Source: an uncultured Prevotellaceae bacterium
GTDB lineage: Bacteria; Bacteroidota; Bacteroidia; Bacteroidales; Bacteroidaceae
DNA length: 64,000 bases
Direction of reading: 5' to 3'
NCBI GenBank assembly: GCA_902785695.1
Contig: CACZZQ010000003.1
Location: 43,250 to 107,249 of the forward strand
The position numbers and the translations under genes are program-made. The notes below the pieces were generated by a model that was not told where the DNA came from, made no database searches, and worked only from the letters and a program-made list of their open reading frames with translations. Below, piece by piece: positions 1-7,346 of the stretch. How positions within the stretch are numbered: position 1 is the stretch's first letter; every line of letters begins with the position of its first letter.

Positions 1-1
1 T

Positions 2-793
2 GCCAAGGGTGAGTGGGAAATCCTGAACGGCAACCAGACCTGCATGATGTTCTGCTGGTATATCATTGCCAACAAGAAGAAGCTGGGTCAGCTCAAGGGT
101 AACGAGTTCCTCGTAAAGACCATCGTAACCACTGAGGTGATTGCCGAGATTGCCAAGAAGAACGGCGTAGAACTGATGGACTGCTACACTGGTTTCAAGT
201 GGATTGCAAATGAAATCCGTGTCAATGAAGGCAAGAAGAAGTACATCGGCGGTGGTGAGGAAAGCTTCGGATTCCTGCCATTCGATAAGGTTCGCGATAA
301 GGATTCTCCTGCATCTATCTGCTTGATTTGTGAGATTGCATCTTGGGCTCGCGACAACGGTATGACTCTCTACGACCTGCTGATGAACATCTACAAGGAG
401 TATGGCTTCTCTAAGGAGGTGACCATCAACGTGGTTCGCCCAGGTAAGACTGGTGCCGACGAGATTAAGCAGATGATGACCGACTTCCGTCAGAACCCAC
501 CACAGTCGCTCGGTGGCTCAAAGGTTTGCCTGTGGAAGGACTACAAGACTCTGGAGGCTAAGGATGCACAGGGCAATGTGACGAAGCTTGATATGCCCGA
601 CACATCAAATGTGCTGCAGTGGTTCTGCGAGGACGGTACGAAGGTATCTGTCCGCCCGTCTGGTACTGAGCCGAAGATTAAGTTCTATACCGAGGTGAAG
701 GATGCCAGCTTCAACGGTGCTGCTGATTACGAGCGCTGCTCGAAAGATGCAGAGGCCAAGATCGAGGCCCTGAAGAAGGATTTGAATCTGTAA
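2..793 (+). CDS. Phosphoglucomutase/phosphomannomutase family protein, C-terminal part (5' truncated by window)
   Basis: The reading frame is open from the window edge, so the N-terminal half with the phosphoserine loop is missing. The visible part has the sugar-binding loop GGGEESFGF and the C-terminal phosphate-binding loop RPSGTEPKIKFY, both diagnostic of the alpha-D-phosphohexomutase superfamily. The enzyme interconverts hexose 1- and 6-phosphates in the cytoplasm and so feeds glycogen and nucleotide-sugar synthesis. The GEESFG form of the sugar loop suggests a glucose/mannose type rather than GlmM, but substrate cannot be fixed from half a protein. It is followed by a palindromic intergenic element, not an operon partner. 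Confidence 0.93.
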   Translation, partial: AKGEWEILNGNQTCMMFCWYIIANKKKLGQLKGNEFLVKTIVTTEVIAEIAKKNGVELMDCYTGFKWIANEIRVNEGKKKYIGGGEESFGFLPFDKVRDKDSPASICLICEIASWARDNGMTLYDLLMNIYKEYGFSKEVTINVVRPGKTGADEIKQMMTDFRQNPPQSLGGSKVCLWKDYKTLEAKDAQGNVTKLDMPDTSNVLQWFCEDGTKVSVRPSGTEPKIKFYTEVKDASFNGAADYERCSKDAEAKIEALKKDLNL

Positions 794-801
794 GATCGTT
801 G

Positions 802-923
802 GTAACAGATGGAACAGATGTAACAGTATAAAATGAAACTCTTTCGCGTACGTCTGCGCGCACACGCGCAGACGTACGCGTAGACTTTTGAAAAATATCT
901 GTTACATCTGTTACATCTGTTAC
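802..923. repeat. Composite palindromic element A: iterated-word outer arms around a perfect inner hairpin
   Basis: Outer arms at 802-826 and 899-923 are 25-bp inverted repeats with one mismatch. Each is built from a 10-bp word, GTAACAGATG, repeated about 2.5 times. Inside, CGCGTACGTCTGCGCG (845-860) and its exact reverse complement (865-880) enclose a CACA loop. The two gaps between arm and inner stem are both 18 nt, so the unit is symmetric. It lies just after the mutase stop codon and could act as a terminator, but it has no clear U-tract. Confidence 0.85.
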
Positions 924-945
924 TCAATCGAATTTGAGGGTTATC

Positions 946-1040
946 AAAAGTGACGCACTTACGCATAAAAAGTGGCTCACTTTCGTATCAAAAGTGGCTC
1001 ACTTTTTTTCGTAAATGGCTCACTTTTTTTCGTAAATGGC
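946..1040. repeat. Tandem array of AAGTGGCTCACTTT units (about 22 bp each)
   Basis: Unit starts are at 946 (diverged, AAGTGACGCACTT), 967, 990, 1013 and a partial at 1034. Each unit has a short palindromic core (AAAGT..ACTTT) followed by T-rich spacer TTTTCGT or CGTATC. The array ends about 26 nt before the nfeD-like start codon. A related array with CTT in place of CTC lies at 21643-21780. Function is unknown; the position fits a regulatory or REP-like role. Confidence 0.8.
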
Positions 1041-1066
1041 ATTCTTAGAAAATAGCATTAGGAAAA

Positions 1067-1513
1067 ATGATTGAATATTTCTTGGATAACATGTGGGCAG
1101 TCTGGGCGGTAGTTGCCGTCTTAGGACTGATTATCGAACTGTCATCGGGTGACTTCTTTGTCATCTGTTTCTCTATTGGTGCTGTCGGTGCGGCTATAGC
1201 GGCCCCATTTTCAAACACCTATGTACAATTAGGCGTGTTTGCTGTAGTCACTGCACTGAGCATTTTCCAAGTGCGCCCCTTCGCCTTGCGTTATCTGCAC
1301 AAGAATGAAGAACCTCGTGTGAGCAATGCGGATGCGCTGATAGGGCAGACGGGCCGTGTGAGCCAGACCATACCCGTGGGCGAATACGGACGCGTGGCTA
1401 TCGGAGGCGACGACTGGAAAGCCCAGTCCGTCTGCAAAGAGCCAATCCCTGTAGGTACCGCAGTCAGGGTAGTAAGCCGTGAGAGTATTATCATCACTGT
1501 AGAAGTCGTATAA
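1067..1513 (+). CDS. NfeD-like membrane protein (short form)
   Basis: This 148-residue protein has two hydrophobic segments (about residues 8-28 and 33-70) followed by a C-terminal OB-fold of the NfeD type, recognisable from ALIGQTGRV, GRVAIGGDDW and IPVGTAVRVV. Short NfeD proteins pair with SPFH/stomatin proteins and help organise membrane microdomains. Here an SPFH gene follows 20 nt downstream on the same strand, the classic pairing. The ATG at 1067 is the first possible start and gives the family's usual length. Confidence 0.85.
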   Translation: MIEYFLDNMWAVWAVVAVLGLIIELSSGDFFVICFSIGAVGAAIAAPFSNTYVQLGVFAVVTALSIFQVRPFALRYLHKNEEPRVSNADALIGQTGRVSQTIPVGEYGRVAIGGDDWKAQSVCKEPIPVGTAVRVVSRESIIITVEVV

Positions 1514-1533
1514 AAGATAAACAACAGAAGAAT

Positions 1534-2487
1534 ATGGAATTAACATTTTATTTTTTAGGTGCTGCCATCCTGCTGGTCTTTGTCTTTGCAAAGATGGCAC
1601 TTGTCATTATTCCACAGTCGGAAACCAAAATTATTGAGCGCCTGGGACGATATCATGCCACGTTGAAACCCGGTATCAACCTGATTATCCCCTTCATAGA
1701 CAGGGCAAAGAATGTGGTGGTGCTCAGGTACGGACGCTATGTCTATTCCAATAATATAGACCTGCGTGAACAGGTGTACGACTTCCCCAAGCAGAATGTG
1801 ATTACGAAGGACAACATACAGATGGAAATCAACGCATTGCTCTATTTCCAGATCATGGATCCTTTCAAGGCCACATACGAGATTAATAACCTGCCCAATG
1901 CTATTGAGAAGTTGACACAGACCACACTGCGTAACATCATCGGTGAACTGGAACTCGACGAGACGCTGACCTCTCGCGACACCATCAACACCAAGCTGCG
2001 TGCCGTGCTCGACGATGCTACCGACAAATGGGGTGTGAAAGTTAACCGAGTAGAACTACAGGATATCACTCCTCCTTCATCTGTGCTGAACGCAATGGAG
2101 AAGCAGATGCAAGCCGAGCGCAACAAGCGTGCGCAGATCCTGACCTCAGAAGGTGAGAAAGCCGCAGAGATTCTGGCATCAGAAGGTGAGAAAACCGCAA
2201 CCATCAACCGTGCTGAAGCCGCCAAGCAAGAAGCCATTCTTACCGCAGAAGGTGAAGCTCAGGCACGTATCCGCAAGGCAGAGGCTGAAGCCAAAGCCAT
2301 TGAGCTCATCACTCAGGCTGTAGGCAAGAGCACTAATCCTGCCAACTACCTGCTAGCTCAGAAGTATATACAGATGCTGGAAGAGCTGGCTCAAGGCGAT
2401 AAGACGAAGACTGTCTATTTGCCTTACGAAGCCACCAACCTGATGGGAAGCATCGGTGGTATCAAAGATTTGTTCAAGAGTGAATAA
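1534..2487 (+). CDS. SPFH/Band 7 (stomatin-like, QmcA-type) membrane protein
   Basis: The protein is 317 residues, with one N-terminal membrane helix (about 4-25) and a Band 7 domain beginning IIPQSETKIIERLGRYHATL. A long Ala/Glu/Lys coiled coil (about 185-255, with repeated ILASEGEKAA-like heptads) then drives oligomerisation. The family forms ring assemblies at the inner membrane and is linked to membrane quality control. It forms a two-gene unit with the preceding NfeD-like gene. The stop codon sits in an 11-bp direct repeat (AGAGTGAATAA twice). Confidence 0.88.
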   Translation: MELTFYFLGAAILLVFVFAKMALVIIPQSETKIIERLGRYHATLKPGINLIIPFIDRAKNVVVLRYGRYVYSNNIDLREQVYDFPKQNVITKDNIQMEINALLYFQIMDPFKATYEINNLPNAIEKLTQTTLRNIIGELELDETLTSRDTINTKLRAVLDDATDKWGVKVNRVELQDITPPSSVLNAMEKQMQAERNKRAQILTSEGEKAAEILASEGEKTATINRAEAAKQEAILTAEGEAQARIRKAEAEAKAIELITQAVGKSTNPANYLLAQKYIQMLEELAQGDKTKTVYLPYEATNLMGSIGGIKDLFKSE

Positions 2488-2544
2488 AGAGTGAATAAAG
2501 ACAGCATAAAAAAGAACGAAATGTGAAAGAAATACACTTTTTCT

Positions 2545-2575
2545 TTTGCATTTCGTTTGTTTTTTCGTACCTTTG
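2545..2575 (+). promoter_or_regulatory. Promoter of dapA (Bacteroidetes type)
   Basis: TTTG at 2545-2548, a 19-nt spacer, and TACCTTTG at 2568-2575 match the Bacteroidetes -33/-7 consensus. Initiation is expected a few bases downstream, leaving a leader of about 20 nt. Confidence 0.75.
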
Positions 2576-2599
2576 CAACCGATTTAGACTGCATACACT

Positions 2600-3487
2600 A
2601 TGGTATACAATATTTTCAAGGGACTTGGCATCGCTCTTGTCACCCCTTTTAAGCAGGATGGCTCAGTTGATTATGAAGCATTAATGCGATTGGTGGAGTA
2701 TCAATTGGATAACGGAGCCGACTTCTTCTGTATTCTTGCTACTACAGGTGAGACACCAACACTTACCGCAGAAGAGAAACAGCGTATCAAGGACTTGGTA
2801 GTCGAGAAAGTACAGGCACGCGTTCCCATACTGATGGGATGTGGCGGTAACAACACCGCTGCCGTTGTCAACGAACTGAAGAACGGCGATTTCAAGGGAA
2901 TAGACGGTATACTGAGTGTATGTCCATATTACAATAAGCCATCACAGGAAGGACTCTACCAACATTTCAAGGCAATAGCAGCAGCTACTTCATTGCCTGT
3001 TGTCCTGTATAATGTTCCAGGACGTACCGGTGTCAACATGAAGGCTGAGACAACTGTACGCCTGGCTCGCGACTGCCAGAATATTGTAGCCATCAAGGAA
3101 GCTTCGGGCAACCTGGAGCAAGTCGATGAAATCATCAAGAACAAGCCAGCCGACTTTGATGTCATCTCTGGTGACGACTCGTTGACATTCCCAATGGTAT
3201 CGTGCGGCGCAGTAGGTGTGATTTCCGTTATCGGCAACGCTTTGCCAAAGGAGTTCTCAAAGATGATTCGCTTGCAGATGCGTGGAGAATATGATCCGGC
3301 CCGCAAGATTCACCACCGTTTCACCGACCTGTTCTCACTGCTTTTTGTCGATGGCAACCCCGCAGGCGTGAAGGCAATGCTCCACGAAATGGGCTTCATC
3401 GAGAATGTATTGCGCCTGCCCTTGGTACCAACACGAATCAGTACCAAGCAACGTATGAGCGAACTGCTCAGGGAGTTGAAGATTTGA
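2600..3487 (+). CDS. dapA: 4-hydroxy-tetrahydrodipicolinate synthase
   Basis: DapA condenses pyruvate with aspartate semialdehyde in lysine and diaminopimelate synthesis. At 295 residues it has the family's usual length. The Schiff-base lysine is K166 (VAIKEASGN), Y137 lies in LYNVPGRTG, and the substrate motif TTGETPTL is present near residue 48. The GTP-free TIM-barrel layout is complete. It stands alone behind its own promoter and ends in a hairpin against the convergent operon. The start at 2600 fits the promoter and the conserved N-terminus (GIALVTPF). Confidence 0.95.
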   Translation: MVYNIFKGLGIALVTPFKQDGSVDYEALMRLVEYQLDNGADFFCILATTGETPTLTAEEKQRIKDLVVEKVQARVPILMGCGGNNTAAVVNELKNGDFKGIDGILSVCPYYNKPSQEGLYQHFKAIAAATSLPVVLYNVPGRTGVNMKAETTVRLARDCQNIVAIKEASGNLEQVDEIIKNKPADFDVISGDDSLTFPMVSCGAVGVISVIGNALPKEFSKMIRLQMRGEYDPARKIHHRFTDLFSLLFVDGNPAGVKAMLHEMGFIENVLRLPLVPTRISTKQRMSELLRELKI

Positions 3488-3503
3488 TTCCTCAAATCTT
3501 CAA
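3476..3503. terminator. Hairpin overlapping the dapA stop codon
   Basis: TTGAAGATTTGA (3476-3487) and its exact complement TCAAATCTTCAA (3492-3503) form a 12-bp stem with a TTCC loop. It lies between convergent genes and includes the dapA stop codon. There is no long U-tract, so efficiency as an intrinsic terminator is uncertain. Confidence 0.6.
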
Positions 3504-3510
3504 CTTAGTA

Positions 3511-4005
3511 TTACTTTTTATCAATCTCTTTCAAGGCTGCCTTTGCTGCCAATACAGCTCGTCGCCAATCGGTGTCGAGCGAAAAGCGTGTAAGGCTGTT
3601 AACGTCTTTGAAGTAGCTCAGTACCAGTTCGGTGTCGCTATCGTTGAACAGCGGATTTGAGCAGCTGGCATCAATATAGGCTCTGATAATCTTTTTCTGA
3701 TGGTTTGCCGGCATATTCCTGCTTTCTACAAGCGATTTGGTGTAGTTGGCAATGAAGATATTCAGCGACAGGGCTTCTTTATCAAGCAATTCGGCAGTAG
3801 AATCAGGAAACTCTTCCTTCATCTTGATAGCCAGGTAATTGAGTGCTTCAAGCTTGAACATACTAAACTTCCGTACTAAAACCTCGGCAGTAGGGTCGTT
3901 GACTTTTGCCTGAGCATGTTGTCTGATTTCCGAATAAATCTCCTGTGCAGGCAGCGTTGTGGAAACAGATAGTAGTACAAGAAGGGAAAGTAGATTTCTT
4001 TTCAT
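3511..4005 (-). CDS. Secreted protein of unknown function
   Basis: The 164-residue product starts with a clear Sec signal peptide (MKRNLLSLLVLLSVSTTLPAQ, cut near residue 20). The mature part is helical and charged, with no cysteine pair or catalytic motif that I recognise. It is the last gene of a leftward operon, starting 2 nt after the stop of the double-ABC protein. Translational coupling is therefore likely, although an export signal on a protein beside ruvC and a cytosolic ATPase offers no obvious shared pathway. Confidence 0.7.
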   Translation of the reverse strand: MKRNLLSLLVLLSVSTTLPAQEIYSEIRQHAQAKVNDPTAEVLVRKFSMFKLEALNYLAIKMKEEFPDSTAELLDKEALSLNIFIANYTKSLVESRNMPANHQKKIIRAYIDASCSNPLFNDSDTELVLSYFKDVNSLTRFSLDTDWRRAVLAAKAALKEIDKK

Positions 4006-4007
4006 AA

Positions 4008-5327
4008 TTAAATATGTTTGATAAGTTGTTTCTTATGTGTGAAGCAGGCTGGGAGTTCTTCTTCGTAGTGAGTCACCATGATAAGCGTCTTGCCTGGCAA
4101 TTGACTGTAGGTTTGGATAATATCTTTCACTAAAAGCCGGTTTTGGCTGTCCAACCCGTGAAGTGGTTCGTCGAGAATCAATAAGCGGGGGGCTTTGACA
4201 AAGGCTCGAGCCAACAGCACCATACGCTGTTCACCGCTTGAAAGAGTCAGGAACGGACGGTCAGCCAAATCCTCGATACCAAAGATATTCATCCACCAGC
4301 GGCATTGCTCGCATTCTGATTCGTTAGCACGGGTATAGAGTCCCACGGTATCTTTCAACCCGCTGGCTACTACCTGTAGGGCCGGAATATTGTGCTGATA
4401 GGCACGATGCATCTCAGGCGATACGTAGCCAATGGCTCGTTTGATGTCCCATATACTCTCACCGCTGCCACGTTGCTTCCCGAAGAGCCGGATGTCATTG
4501 GCATAGGCCTGCGGATTGTCAGCACAGATAAGCGACAGAAGTGTACTTTTCCCACTGCCATTCGGTCCTGATAATGCCCAGCATTCTCCTTGGCGTATCA
4601 CCCAGTCAAGGTCTTTCAATATGGTGCGGTTGTCATAGCGTATGCTCACCTGATTGAAACTCACAACCCCCTCATCGTTGCCGATATGTTGTTCGGAGGT
4701 GTTTGCCAGCGATAGTATGGCTTGATGACGATGTTCGTCTAAATGTTGGAGTGGGGCACGGAACTCACTCTCCGGCGTTATCCAGATAATCTCGTCCACA
4801 TAGTCGGGTATGTTCTCTTCGCGCGCTATCGCCATATATATAATAAGGTGTTGCTCTCTGGCAAGGAGTGGGAACAACTGGTTGAGCTGTTGCCGCGTCT
4901 CTGCATCAAGTCCGATAAACGGATTGTCGAGTATGAGCGTCTCTGGCTGCGCCAGAAGCGTCTTGATAAGCTGGAACTTTCGCAGTTCACCACTGCTTAG
5001 GCTAATAACGTATTTGTCGAGAAGCGATTCGAAGCCAAACAGGGCATATAGCTTCCGAAGCAGTTCGCGACGCACTGCCGTATCTTCACCTGTCAGATGA
5101 TATGCTTTCTGTAGGATGTCTCCAACACGAGGTGTCTCGTTGTCTATGTCGTGCTGGTTCCAACGCAACTGTAAGTAGTACACCCGGTCGGTGGCTGCAC
5201 CATAGGTGTCGCAGAAGGCAATATAACGTACCCTGCTGCTGGCCATCTGCTTACGCAACTGTTCAACGTAAGCGGTCTTCCCACTTCCGTTGCGTCCTAC
5301 GATTGCTATTATTTTGGAGCCTTCCAT
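4008..5327 (-). CDS. Double-ABC ATPase of the ModF/PhrA type, no membrane domain
   Basis: The 439-residue protein has two fused nucleotide-binding domains. NBD1 has Walker A GRNGSGKT (about residues 11-18), signature [11 protein letters not shown] and Walker B LILDNPF. NBD2 has GPNGSGKS (about 255-262), [11 protein letters not shown] and LILDEPL. No membrane segment is present, so this is the soluble ModF/PhrA subgroup rather than a transporter. NBD1 has Asn where the catalytic Glu normally follows the Walker B Asp, so only NBD2 looks fully hydrolytic. I chose the ATG at 5327 because upstream residues are not conserved-looking and run into ruvC. This start overlaps the ruvC end by 19 nt. Confidence 0.82.
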   Translation of the reverse strand: MEGSKIIAIVGRNGSGKTAYVEQLRKQMASSRVRYIAFCDTYGAATDRVYYLQLRWNQHDIDNETPRVGDILQKAYHLTGEDTAVRRELLRKLYALFGFESLLDKYVISLSSGELRKFQLIKTLLAQPETLILDNPFIGLDAETRQQLNQLFPLLAREQHLIIYMAIAREENIPDYVDEIIWITPESEFRAPLQHLDEHRHQAILSLANTSEQHIGNDEGVVSFNQVSIRYDNRTILKDLDWVIRQGECWALSGPNGSGKSTLLSLICADNPQAYANDIRLFGKQRGSGESIWDIKRAIGYVSPEMHRAYQHNIPALQVVASGLKDTVGLYTRANESECEQCRWWMNIFGIEDLADRPFLTLSSGEQRMVLLARAFVKAPRLLILDEPLHGLDSQNRLLVKDIIQTYSQLPGKTLIMVTHYEEELPACFTHKKQLIKHI

Positions 5328-5878
5328 ATCTTGTCTTGATTCTTGTTGACAAAATCTTTCCATCCGCGATAGTGTGGAGCATCCGTTTCCGGACGGCCCA
5401 TCTGAAGAAAATGACAATAGGCAGCAGCCAATGCATCAGTGGCATCCATGAAGCGTCCCATCTCATCATTAGGAATATGCAGTAATCGCTGCAACATACC
5501 GGCTACCTGTTCTTTCGAGGCTGTACCGTTGCCTGTCAGAGCCATCTTGATTTTCATAGGTGCATACTCATGAATGGGAACGCTGCGCTGAATGGAAGCT
5601 GCAATAGCAACACCTTGGGCCCTGCCAAGCTTGAGCATTGACTGTACGTTCTTTCCAAAGAAAGGGGCTTCAATAGATAGCTCGTCGGGCAGATAGGCTT
5701 CGATGATACCGGTTACACGCTCATAGATATGTCCCAGTTTCAGATAGGCATCCTCGTATTTCCTCAGGTCAATGACACCCATTGTCACCATCTGTGCCTT
5801 GCCGTCAACAACCCGCAGGATACCATATCCCATGATGTTTGTACCTGGGTCTATTCCCATGATGACTTTTTCCTTCAT
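5309..5878 (-). CDS. ruvC: Crossover junction endodeoxyribonuclease RuvC
   Basis: RuvC resolves Holliday junctions made by RuvAB during recombination repair. The acidic catalytic residues are visible in GIDPGTN (Asp 9), SIEAPFF (Glu about 69) and [11 protein letters not shown] (two Asp near 145-148). At 189 residues it has the expected size. It leads the leftward operon ruvC, ABC ATPase, secreted protein. Its -7 box lies only 4 nt before the ATG, which predicts a leaderless mRNA. Confidence 0.95.
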   Translation of the reverse strand: MKEKVIMGIDPGTNIMGYGILRVVDGKAQMVTMGVIDLRKYEDAYLKLGHIYERVTGIIEAYLPDELSIEAPFFGKNVQSMLKLGRAQGVAIAASIQRSVPIHEYAPMKIKMALTGNGTASKEQVAGMLQRLLHIPNDEMGRFMDATDALAAAYCHFLQMGRPETDAPHYRGWKDFVNKNQDKIWKAPK

Positions 5879-5882
5879 GGTG

Positions 5883-5890
5883 CAAAGGTA
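5883..5890 (-). promoter_or_regulatory. -7 box of ruvC, 4 nt from the start codon
   Basis: Read on the minus strand, TACCTTTG-CACC-ATG. Transcription from a Bacteroidetes -7 box begins a few bases past TTTG, so the transcript would start at or next to the ATG. No clear -33 TTTG is needed for many such promoters. Confidence 0.6.
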
Positions 5891-5963
5891 GCGTTTAATT
5901 CGCAGATACGCACATTATTATATTTATTTTAACCAGAAAACATAAAAATTATATCTCAAAAAA

Positions 5964-5994
5964 TTTGTGAAATCAGAAAAATTGTTTAATTTTG
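5964..5994 (+). promoter_or_regulatory. Promoter of the receiver-histidine kinase gene
   Basis: TTTG at 5964-5967, a 19-nt spacer, and TAATTTTG at 5987-5994. This is a full match to both promoter boxes and leaves a leader of about 30 nt. Confidence 0.75.
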
Positions 5995-6028
5995 CAGCAA
6001 AAATAACAATAAAACCATAAGCCGTGGT

Positions 6029-7171
6029 ATGTTAGAAACTGAAAAACTTGAATCCCAAATTCAAAAAAGCGACTATAAGATTCTCATAGTTGATGACGTT
6101 ATGAGCAATGTGCTTCTGCTGAAGATTTTGCTTACAAACGAGAAATATCAAGTGTGTACGGCGAATTGTGGCAATATGTGCATAGAGCAGGCTAAGGCTG
6201 AAAAGCCGGACCTGATACTGCTTGACGTGATGATGCCTGACATTACAGGCTTTGATGCAGCACAGATTCTCAAGAAAGACCCGGAAACTTCACATATTCC
6301 TATCATCTTCCTGACTGCTTTGAACAATCCAAGCGACCTGGTTCACGGTTTCCAAGTGGGTGCCAGCGACTTTCTTACTAAGCCTTTTAATAAGGAAGAA
6401 CTCGTTGTGCGTGTGTTCCACCAGATAAAGCTGGTAGCAGCTACGCGCATCATTGAAAAGCAAAACGCAGAACTGCGTGCCACAATAGGCAATCGTGACA
6501 AAATGTACTCTGTCATAGCACACGATTTGCGCTCGCCAATGGCAAGTATTAGAATGGTGCTCAATCTGGTGGTGGCATCATCTTCACCAGAAACCATAGG
6601 AGCAGAATTGTATGAATTACTGGACAAAGCCAACAAAGAGTCGGAAGAAGTACATGATCTGCTTGATAACCTGCTCAAGTGGACTAAGAGTCAGACAGGG
6701 CGACTGAACGTGGTCATGCAGGACTTGGATCTTAACGACATTATTCCTGGTGTGGTGGATATCTTTGAGATGATAGCCCAGACCAAACAGATTAAGTTGA
6801 ATTATACAGGAAGTAGCGTCCCCGTAGTAGTGACTGCTGATAATGATATGTTGAAGACTGTAGTCAGAAACTTCATGTCAAATGCCATCAAGTTCTCGCC
6901 AGAGAGCAGTTCGATAGAAATAACCTTGACTACAGAAAGCGACAACGCAAAGATTAGTGTCCGTGATCATGGAGTGGGTATTGCTCCAGAGCGTCTGAAC
7001 AGCATCTTCAATAAGGGAGAGACAACATACGGGACAGATGGAGAGGAAGGCTCTGGATTGGGTTTGCAACTCTGTCAGGACTTTGCAAGCAAGATTGGCG
7101 GGCATTGCACAGTAGAGTCAGTACTTGGAGAAGGATCTACGTTTAGTGTCTTCGTGCCTTTGAAGAAGTAA
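6029..7171 (+). CDS. Receiver-histidine kinase (response regulator fused to a soluble kinase)
   Basis: The 380-residue cytoplasmic protein has an N-terminal receiver domain (about 17-135) with the phosphoacceptor D66 in LILLDVMMPD and K118. A HisKA helix follows with H165 (VIAHDLRSPM), then a HATPase_c domain with N box NFMSNAIKFSP, G1 DHGVGIAPE and G2 GSGLGLQLCQDF. No membrane or input sensor domain is present, so it probably takes phosphate or signals from a partner. No cognate output regulator is adjacent. It has its own promoter and is separated from rho by a palindrome. Confidence 0.9.
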   Translation: MLETEKLESQIQKSDYKILIVDDVMSNVLLLKILLTNEKYQVCTANCGNMCIEQAKAEKPDLILLDVMMPDITGFDAAQILKKDPETSHIPIIFLTALNNPSDLVHGFQVGASDFLTKPFNKEELVVRVFHQIKLVAATRIIEKQNAELRATIGNRDKMYSVIAHDLRSPMASIRMVLNLVVASSSPETIGAELYELLDKANKESEEVHDLLDNLLKWTKSQTGRLNVVMQDLDLNDIIPGVVDIFEMIAQTKQIKLNYTGSSVPVVVTADNDMLKTVVRNFMSNAIKFSPESSSIEITLTTESDNAKISVRDHGVGIAPERLNSIFNKGETTYGTDGEEGSGLGLQLCQDFASKIGGHCTVESVLGEGSTFSVFVPLKK

Positions 7172-7197
7172 GGAGCAGAAAAGGAAAAAAACAAAAA

Positions 7198-7243
7198 AAA
7201 GGTAATCATTTTTTTTGTCGTTATAAAAAAAATGATTACCTTT
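7198..7243. repeat. Perfect 19-bp inverted repeat overlapping the rho promoter
   Basis: The left arm at 7198-7216 and right arm at 7225-7243 are exact complements, with an 8-nt loop. The core is GGTAATCATTTTTTTT and its complement. The right arm contains most of the -7 box and the left arm ends in the -33 TTTG. It may also terminate the upstream kinase gene. Confidence 0.8.
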
Positions 7244-7244
7244 G
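7214..7244 (+). promoter_or_regulatory. Promoter of rho
   Basis: TTTG at 7214-7217, a 19-nt spacer, and TACCTTTG at 7237-7244. It is embedded in the inverted repeat just described. The expected leader is about 95 nt, long for this window and compatible with autoregulation. Confidence 0.75.
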
Positions 7245-7346
7245 CATTCGATTTCAGAACAACGTTTCTACTCTTGAAGCGTTTCTTATGACAAAATCAC
7301 CATTTATTTTCTAATTTATTACGTATTACGTATAACAGTTTTCTGT

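Noticed and set aside
845-880. Simple intrinsic terminator
   Set aside because: The stem is strong but not followed by a U-tract on either strand; it fits better as the core of the nested element.
802-1040. Remnant of an insertion sequence
   Set aside because: No transposase fragment, no target-site duplication, and the symmetric nested palindrome is unlike IS ends.
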